Below, piece by piece: positions 59,865 through 64,000 of a DNA stretch of 64,000 bases. The stretch is from Pseudonocardiales bacterium (lineage in GTDB: Bacteria; Actinomycetota; Actinomycetes; Mycobacteriales; Pseudonocardiaceae), in assembly GCA_019243635.1 (NCBI GenBank), contig JAFAUB010000158.1:17156-81155 (forward strand), read 5' to 3'. Both the position numbers and the translations under genes were made by a program. Under the pieces are notes generated by a model. That model was not told where the DNA came from. It saw nothing but the letters and a program-made list of their open reading frames with translations, and ran no database searches. Each line of letters opens with the position of its first letter. Position 1 is the first letter of the stretch.

Positions 59865-60583
59865 GCCAGCCCCAGCGGGGCCATCGTGCCGAAGGCGATC
59901 CACTGCAGCGCGTAGGCGAAAGACGGCCCGGGGTCCAGCTGCGGCAGCGGCAGCGCGGACAGCACCCCGGGGGTGTGGTCCACCAGCTGGAGGTAGCCCG
60001 GCTCCAGTCGGACCCCGGTGGCGGCGCTCACGGTGCGGGTACTCACCGCGTACACTTGGCGGTGACCGTCCTGTCGCACGACCTCGCCGCTTTGGGGGTC
60101 CTGTTCGTCGGCTCGCAGCCGGCCGGTCACGGTCACCTCCCCACCCGGCACCGGAGGGTACTCCGGTATCCGCATTCCCTCGGCGGGGCGCAGGTAGCCC
60201 CGGTCCACCAGGATGTTCGACCCGTCGGCCAGCCGGAGCGGAACCAGCACCTCGTACGCCGGCTCACCCTGCACGGTACGCAGCCGGGCGACCATCTCAG
60301 CCTCGGGCAGATAGCGCCCGGTGACCTGAGCCTGCCGCCACTCGGTGGCCCGCGTCGGCTCGGTGTGGGGGGGAAGCACGCTGCGCAGCGGCCGCGGTGG
60401 GGTGGTGAAGGAGCTCTCGATGCCGGCGTTGCGCTCCGCGCGCTGCGCTGCGCGGCGGAACTGCCACGGTGCGAGCACGGTGAACGCCGCGACAGTGAAG
60501 CAGATCACCACCGCCGTCAGCGCCACCCAGCCGGGGCGCAGCAGGAACCGCCACCGCATACCACCACGGTAACCGGTGCTCAT
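59723..60583 (-). CDS. SURF1-family cytochrome oxidase assembly protein
   Basis: Membrane protein that helps build haem-copper oxidase (haem a insertion). It has 286 residues. The first span is PGWVALTAVVICFTVAAFTV, followed by APWQFRRAAQRAERNAGIE (the family W-Q-xRR pattern), then the extracytoplasmic domain with VTGRYLPEAEMVARLRTVQG, ILVDRGYLRPAEG and GYLQLVDHTPG, and a second span, FAYALQWIAFGTMAPLGLAY. Its acidic tail contains a duplicated PDDTAD hexapeptide from an 18-base tandem repeat. I start at ATG 60583, which overlaps the upstream stop (ATGA); ATG 60559 is closer to the first span. Part of the LMW-phosphatase/fructosamine-kinase/SURF1 operon. Confidence 0.9.
   Translation of the reverse strand: MSTGYRGGMRWRFLLRPGWVALTAVVICFTVAAFTVLAPWQFRRAAQRAERNAGIESSFTTPPRPLRSVLPPHTEPTRATEWRQAQVTGRYLPEAEMVARLRTVQGEPAYEVLVPLRLADGSNILVDRGYLRPAEGMRIPEYPPVPGGEVTVTGRLRADEQDPQSGEVVRQDGHRQVYAVSTRTVSAATGVRLEPGYLQLVDHTPGVLSALPLPQLDPGPSFAYALQWIAFGTMAPLGLAYFAWKEATEGRREDNQPPDPDDTADPDDTADPHDPPVAALADRYGR
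59773..59808. repeat. 18-bp tandem duplication in the cobD/surf1 overlap
   Basis: The unit CCGCTGTGTCGTCCGGAT occurs twice head-to-tail at 59773-59790 and 59791-59808, with a partial third beginning. It lies in the region read on both strands, as Ser/Gly-rich repeats in CobD and as Asp/Pro-rich repeats in SURF1. The length, a multiple of three, keeps both frames. Confidence 0.85.
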
Positions 60584-61422
60584 CCCCACGCCGCCCGCGC
60601 GGCGGCGGCCGCGCGCGTGCCGTAGCCACCACCGAACAGCACCGCGTGCACCAGCAGCGGGAACAACTGGTGCAGGGGGACACGCGCCCGCCAGCCGGGC
60701 GCCAGCGGGGCGACGTCGGCGTAACCGGCGAGCACCCGCTGCAGATGGGGGTAGCCGAACAGCGCGAGCATCGCCAGGTCGGTCTCCCGGTGCCCGCCGT
60801 GCGCGGCCGGGTCGAGCAGCCACACCCGACCGTCGGCGCCGGCGTGCACGTTGCCCGACCACAGGTCACCATGCAACCGGGCCGGTGGCTCAGCGGGTCC
60901 GGCCAGCTCGTCGATCCGCTCGCAAGCCCGGTGCACGGCACGGGCCCCGGCGGCGTCCACCGCGCCGCGGTCCACCGCAATGCGCAGATATCGCAGCACC
61001 CGATGCTCCGCGTACCACTGTGGCCACCGGGATGTGGTGACGTTGGCCATCGGGGCGGCGCCGATCCATCCCTGCTGTGGTCCCCCTGGGGGTGGCGCGC
61101 CGAAGGCCGGGGCGCCCGCGGCGTGCAGCACGGCGAGCTCACGCCCGAGCCGCTCGGCGGCGGCGCCGTCCGTTCGGCCGGCCGGTATGTGCTCGGTGAC
61201 CAGCCAGTGCTCGTCGTGTCCATGGACCCGAGGGGCGGGCGGGCCACCGGGTACCCGTAACCAGCGCAGTCCAGCCGCCTCGGCCATCGCCTGCCCGGAC
61301 TCTCCCCGTTTGGCCACCACGGTGCGCCCGTCGCCCAGCTCGACCAGCCAGATGACGCCGCGCGGTGTCGCGGCCCGCACCGGCCGGCCGGTGATCGCGG
61401 CGACGGACTCGGCGGGGCTCAT
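60580..61422 (-). CDS. Fructosamine-3-kinase-like protein
   Basis: Kinase-like protein of 280 residues in the fructosamine kinase/APH superfamily; characterised members phosphorylate ketosamines to remove sugar adducts from proteins. Seen: ESVAAITGRPVRAATP, WLVELGDGRTVVAKRGES (ATP-binding lysine), WLVTEHIPAG (hinge), ARLHGDLWSGNVHAGADG (catalytic HGDLWSGN) and VWLLDPAAHGGHRETDLAML (metal-binding DPA). The start ATG 61422 overlaps the phosphatase stop (ATGA), and its own stop overlaps SURF1, so the three are coupled. The operon with a phosphatase suggests damage repair or small-molecule phosphorylation, but this is inference. Confidence 0.88.
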   Translation of the reverse strand: MSPAESVAAITGRPVRAATPRGVIWLVELGDGRTVVAKRGESGQAMAEAAGLRWLRVPGGPPAPRVHGHDEHWLVTEHIPAGRTDGAAAERLGRELAVLHAAGAPAFGAPPPGGPQQGWIGAAPMANVTTSRWPQWYAEHRVLRYLRIAVDRGAVDAAGARAVHRACERIDELAGPAEPPARLHGDLWSGNVHAGADGRVWLLDPAAHGGHRETDLAMLALFGYPHLQRVLAGYADVAPLAPGWRARVPLHQLFPLLVHAVLFGGGYGTRAAAAARAAWG

Positions 61423-61898
61423 AGCCGGTCGCGCACCCACCCGAGCAACCCGGGTACCGCCGCGCGGACCATGCCGAGCACGTCGTCGAAGCCGCGCGTG
61501 CCACTGTAGTAGGGGTCGGGCACGTCGAGGTCCCCACCAGCGGACTGGTCGAACGATCGCAGCAGCACCACTCGACCCGGTTCGGCGACCAGCCGACGCA
61601 ACGCCGCGAGATGGCCGTAGTCCAGGGCCACCAGCAGGTCAGCCGACAGGTGTCGCGAGCCGAGCTGCGCGGCGACATGCGTGCAGGGGTAACCAGCCCG
61701 GCGCAGCGCCTCGGCGGCGCGTGGGTCGGCGGGGCCACCGACGTGCCAGGCACCGGTTCCCGCGCTGTTCACCTGCACCCGGTGGGCCAGGCCATCCCGG
61801 CGCAGCGCCTCAGCGAAGACGGTTTCGGCCATCGGGGAGCGGCAGATGTTCCCCATGCAAACGAAGCACAAAGATAGCCTCTTTTGCTGTTCGCTCAC
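61419..61898 (-). CDS. Low-molecular-weight protein-tyrosine phosphatase
   Basis: Cytosolic phosphatase of about 159 residues. The P-loop C14-M-G-N-I-C-R20-S (CX5R) lies at the N-terminus in FVCMGNICRSPMAE; the general acid is in VPDPYYSGTRGFDDVL (DPYY). Length and HVAAQLGSRHL / DYGHLAALRRL segments are normal. The start is uncertain: GTG 61898 (VSEQQKRLSLCFVC) leaves a short lead; ATG 61925 is in frame. Most like mycobacterial PtpA-type enzymes in layout. First gene of an overlapping set with the fructosamine kinase and SURF1. Confidence 0.9.
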   Translation of the reverse strand: MSEQQKRLSLCFVCMGNICRSPMAETVFAEALRRDGLAHRVQVNSAGTGAWHVGGPADPRAAEALRRAGYPCTHVAAQLGSRHLSADLLVALDYGHLAALRRLVAEPGRVVLLRSFDQSAGGDLDVPDPYYSGTRGFDDVLGMVRAAVPGLLGWVRDRL

Positions 61899-61902
61899 AA
61901 CG

Positions 61903-62223
61903 TCAGTCTGAGCCGTGTCGCAGGGCATCTGCCAGCGCCTCATGGTGAGCGAGTCGTTTGTCATGCCTGTGGGTCGTCTCCCCTTCACCACGGGGGTGCA
62001 GCAGAGCGCCGATGTGGTCCCGCTGCTCAGGGGTGAGCGGCGGGAACGAGTCGACGATGGTCCGAACGTGCTTGGCGAGCGCCGCAGCGCGCTCCTGGGG
62101 CGCGAGGTCGATATCCCATGCTGTCGCGTTTGGTCGTGCGGTTTCGTGATCATTTTTCGGCTTGTCCGGTGGTGGTTGTGCTGTGGTGTTTTTGGTGGTC
62201 GCTGCTCTCGACTTAGGGGGCAT
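61903..62223 (-). CDS. Small charged protein of unknown function
   Basis: 106 residues from ATG 62223 (MPPKSRAATTKNTT). A Lys/Pro/Thr-rich N-terminal third is followed by a helical part AWDIDLAPQERAAALAKHVR, TIVDSFPPLTPEQRDHIGAL and LHPRGEG, ending HHEALADALRHGSD. The PLTPEQRDxxxxLLHP string is common in small actinobacterial proteins from plasmids and integrated elements, which fits its place next to an IS and a cut gene. The start overlaps the stop of the truncated upstream gene. No function known. It stops just upstream of the phosphatase start region. Confidence 0.6.
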   Translation of the reverse strand: MPPKSRAATTKNTTAQPPPDKPKNDHETARPNATAWDIDLAPQERAAALAKHVRTIVDSFPPLTPEQRDHIGALLHPRGEGETTHRHDKRLAHHEALADALRHGSD

Positions 62224-62384
62224 CGCGGCTCCCGGTGGCGTCACTGAGCGGATGCAGTCCGAGTCCGGTGCGGGGCTTGGCGAGGTTCTCTGCGGTTTGG
62301 CGCCAAGTCGAGCAGCGTAGGACTGTGGCGCCCTTGATCAGCTCGGCGCGCACCACGTCGGGGCTGGCGGTCTCGGTGCAGGTG
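62213..62384 (-). pseudogene. C-terminal fragment of a gene cut by the ISL3 element
   Basis: Open coding-like frame on the minus strand: ETASPDVVRAELIKGATVL, RCSTWRQTAENLAKP, RTGLGLHPLSDATG, ending SRDAP and TAA at 62215-62213. It runs straight into the left end of the ISL3 element at 62384/62385 with no start codon. Its stop overlaps the start of the next small gene by 11 bases, as in an operon. I do not see the missing N-terminal half beyond the right end of the element, so that part was probably lost. The family is unknown to me. Confidence 0.55.
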
Positions 62385-63799
62385 GGTTCCTCGCTGTTTC
62401 GAGTGGGTTTGGTGATCGAGTGGGGGTGGGCCCGGCGTGGCGGGTTGACGAGGGGGTGGTGGTTTCGTTGGCTGCGTGACTGTCGGTGATGGTCTTGTAG
62501 CAGGGGGTCGCAGGGGTATGGATGAGCTGGGGTTGTTCACGGCAGCGCTGGGGCTGAGCGAGCCGTGGCGGGTGACGCGCAGCGAGCTCGACGCTGAGGC
62601 CACCCAGCTGGATCTGTACCTGGATTTCGACCGGGGTGCCCGGTTCGGGTGCCCCGGCTAAGGACTGTGCGCAGGGTGGCTGCCCGGTGCATGACACGGT
62701 GGACAAGACGTGGCGGCATCTGGACTTCTTCCAGCATCGGGCGTTGTTACACGTCCGGCTGCCGCGGGTGCGCTGCCCCGAGCACGGCGTGCGCCAGGTG
62801 GACGTGCCGTGGGCGCGCCCGGGGTCGGGATTCACGCTGTTGTTCGAGGCGCTGGTGTGCAGCTTCGCCACGGTGATGCCGATCGCCAAGGTCGCGGCGA
62901 TGACCGGCGAGCACGACACCAGGATCTGGCGGGTGGTGGAACATCACGTCACCGCCGCCCGCGACCAGCTCAGGGGCACCGGCGTGCACCGGGTCGGGAT
63001 GGAGGAGACCTCCGCGCGCAAGGGCCAGGACTACATCGGCATCTTCGCCGACCTCGATGCCCGGCGGGTGGTCTTCGCCACAGAAGGACGCTGCGCTGAG
63101 ACCGTGGCCCGCTTCGCCGCCGACCTGGCCACCCACGGCGGCGACCCGGCCGAGGTCACCGACACCAGCTCCGACATGAGCACCGCGTTCATCTCCGGCA
63201 TCAGGGCGCACCTGCCGAACGCGAGGATGACTTTCGACCGCTTGCACCTGGCCGCCAAGCTCAGCGAGGCCATCGACACCGTCCGCCGCACCGAGGTCAC
63301 CACCCGCCCCGAGCTCAAGCACACCCGCCGGCTGTGGCTCAAGAACTGGGCGAACCTCTCGGTGACCCAACGCCGTGAGCTGCACCACCTGATACGCCCC
63401 TCCGCGCAGCCGGCCACCGCCCGGGCGCTGCGCCGGCGCGAGGACTTCCCAGCCTTCTACGACCAGGACCCCAGTTACGCCCCCGAGTACCCGCGACGCT
63501 GGTGCTACGGAGCCGAACGCTCCCGCCTGCAACCGATCAAGGACTTCGTCATCCTGGTGGAGAAGCACTGGGAGGGCATCATCGCCTGGCATGCCAACCA
63601 CCTCAGCAACGGCCTGCTCGAAGGGATCAACTCCCTCATCCAGGCCGCCAAAGCCCGCACCCGGGGCTACCGCAGCAAAAACAAGATGATCACCATCGTC
63701 TACCTCACCGCAGCCAAGCTCCAGTTACCCACCCTCACCCATCCGGAACCCGCATACATGACCTCACGCTGAGTAACCCACTTGAAACAGCGAAGAGCC
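62385..63799. mobile_element. ISL3-family insertion sequence, degenerate
   Basis: About 1,415 bases with terminal inverted repeats. The left GGTTCCTCGCTGTTTCGAGT (from 62385) and the right end read inward from 63799, GGCTCTTCGCTGTTTCAAGT, match at 22 of 25 positions including the following GGGTT. The element holds one transposase with a frameshift. The usual 8-base target duplication is not seen: TGCAGGTG lies before and GTGCACGA after. Frameshift, diverged ends and no target repeat indicate an old, probably immobile copy. The 200 bases to its right hold nothing I can support. Confidence 0.8.
62518..63772 (+). pseudogene. ISL3 transposase, frameshifted
   Basis: Transposase of the ISL3 (DDE) type in two frames. 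ATG 62518 opens LGLFTAALGLSEPWRVTRSE and LDLYLDFDRGARFGCP, then meets TAA at 62659-62661. The rest continues one frame over: GCPVHDTVDKTWRHLDFFQH, RVRCPEHGVRQVDVPWARPG, GMEETSARKGQDYIG (first catalytic region), DTSSDMSTAF, MTFDRLHLA and C-terminal GLLEGINSLIQAAKARTRGY. The cysteine-rich zinc-ribbon segment between the frames is where the break falls. Most of the catalytic domain is intact. A programmed frameshift is not usual for this family and there is no slippery run, so I read it as inactivation. Confidence 0.85.
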
Positions 63800-64000
63800 G
63801 TGCACGACCATCGACATTGTCCAGCGTGGACCATGCGGACCTGTGCTGGTCTGCCAGCGGGCCAGGCGCGCGACGTTGTGGCGGTGGGAGGTACATGGGT
63901 GCAACCATGCGAGGTGCGACCTATCCGAGGCGATGCCAAGGCGTCGAAGGAAGTAATGACAGGTCGGTATCGCGGTGAGTTCTACACGCGCGGTACCGTC

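Noticed and set aside
62640..62661. Programmed frameshift in the ISL3 transposase
   Set aside because: No slippery run at the junction, and ISL3 transposases are normally made from one frame.
62377..63807. Target-site duplication around the ISL3 element
   Set aside because: The 8 bases on each side (TGCAGGTG and GTGCACGA) do not match.

Overview
The window is about 70% G+C DNA with strong third-position G/C bias and the gene content of a filamentous actinobacterium, most likely Pseudonocardiaceae. The pointers are an FbiC/CofG-type F420 gene, a FasR regulator next to fabD-fabH-acpP-fabF followed by an AccD6-like carboxylase, an actinobacterial VLRF1 protein, DUF3145, DUF3052 and DUF3618 proteins, a homodimeric AceE, a PF04672-type methyltransferase, and many GTG starts. 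I cannot name the genus.

Layout. 1-6.3 kb: F420 cofactor gene, a membrane diguanylate cyclase, a DUF3048 lipoprotein and a CsoR-CopZ-CopA copper operon. 6.3-14.8 kb: housekeeping genes (HIT, NYN, WS/DGAT, YceI, lycopene cyclase, VLRF1, SDR, ABC-F, a small conserved HTH protein, a tRNA with an odd anticodon, Bcp). 14.8-25.5 kb: the trehalose-from-glycogen genes treZ, treY and glgX/treX, all on the minus strand. They are interrupted by a lower-G+C, plus-strand two-gene island that encodes a patatin-like lipase and a kinase fused to a membrane domain. 25.5-29.2 kb: tyrosine catabolism (hpd, hmgA, fumarylacetoacetase) in an overlapping operon. 29.2-32 kb: an eroding accessory patch (flavoprotein with an apparent internal deletion, N-terminally short regulator, two small CPAC proteins, a possible frameshifted small gene). 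32-38.3 kb: aroE, a methyltransferase coupled to a PAS-GGDEF-EAL protein, a subtilisin-like protease and DUF3145.

38.4-42.8 kb holds an unusual beta-propeller with a second repeat block inserted in it, a possible 48-residue peptide, PqqC and PqqB. PqqA, PqqD and PqqE are absent from the window. 43.5-49.9 kb is the fatty-acid (FAS II) operon with FasR and an acyl-CoA carboxyltransferase. 50-54.9 kb has a multiply broken pirin gene, aceE, DUF3052, AhpE and tRNA-Val. 55-61.9 kb has an HtrA-like lipoprotein protease, a DUF985 cupin, a FadD36/MatB-like acyl-CoA synthetase, CobD, SURF1, a fructosamine-kinase-like protein and a low-molecular-weight phosphatase. The right edge (62.2-63.8 kb) is a decayed ISL3-family element that has cut an older gene.

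Most of the DNA is core metabolism. The candidates for something undescribed are the patatin/kinase-membrane pair at 19.8-23.3 kb, the propeller-peptide-PqqC-PqqB cluster, a type-I tRNA with anticodon UAG, and two kinds of long intergenic palindrome. One palindrome has a GAGA/TCTC loop and occurs at two distant loci; the other fills a divergent promoter region.
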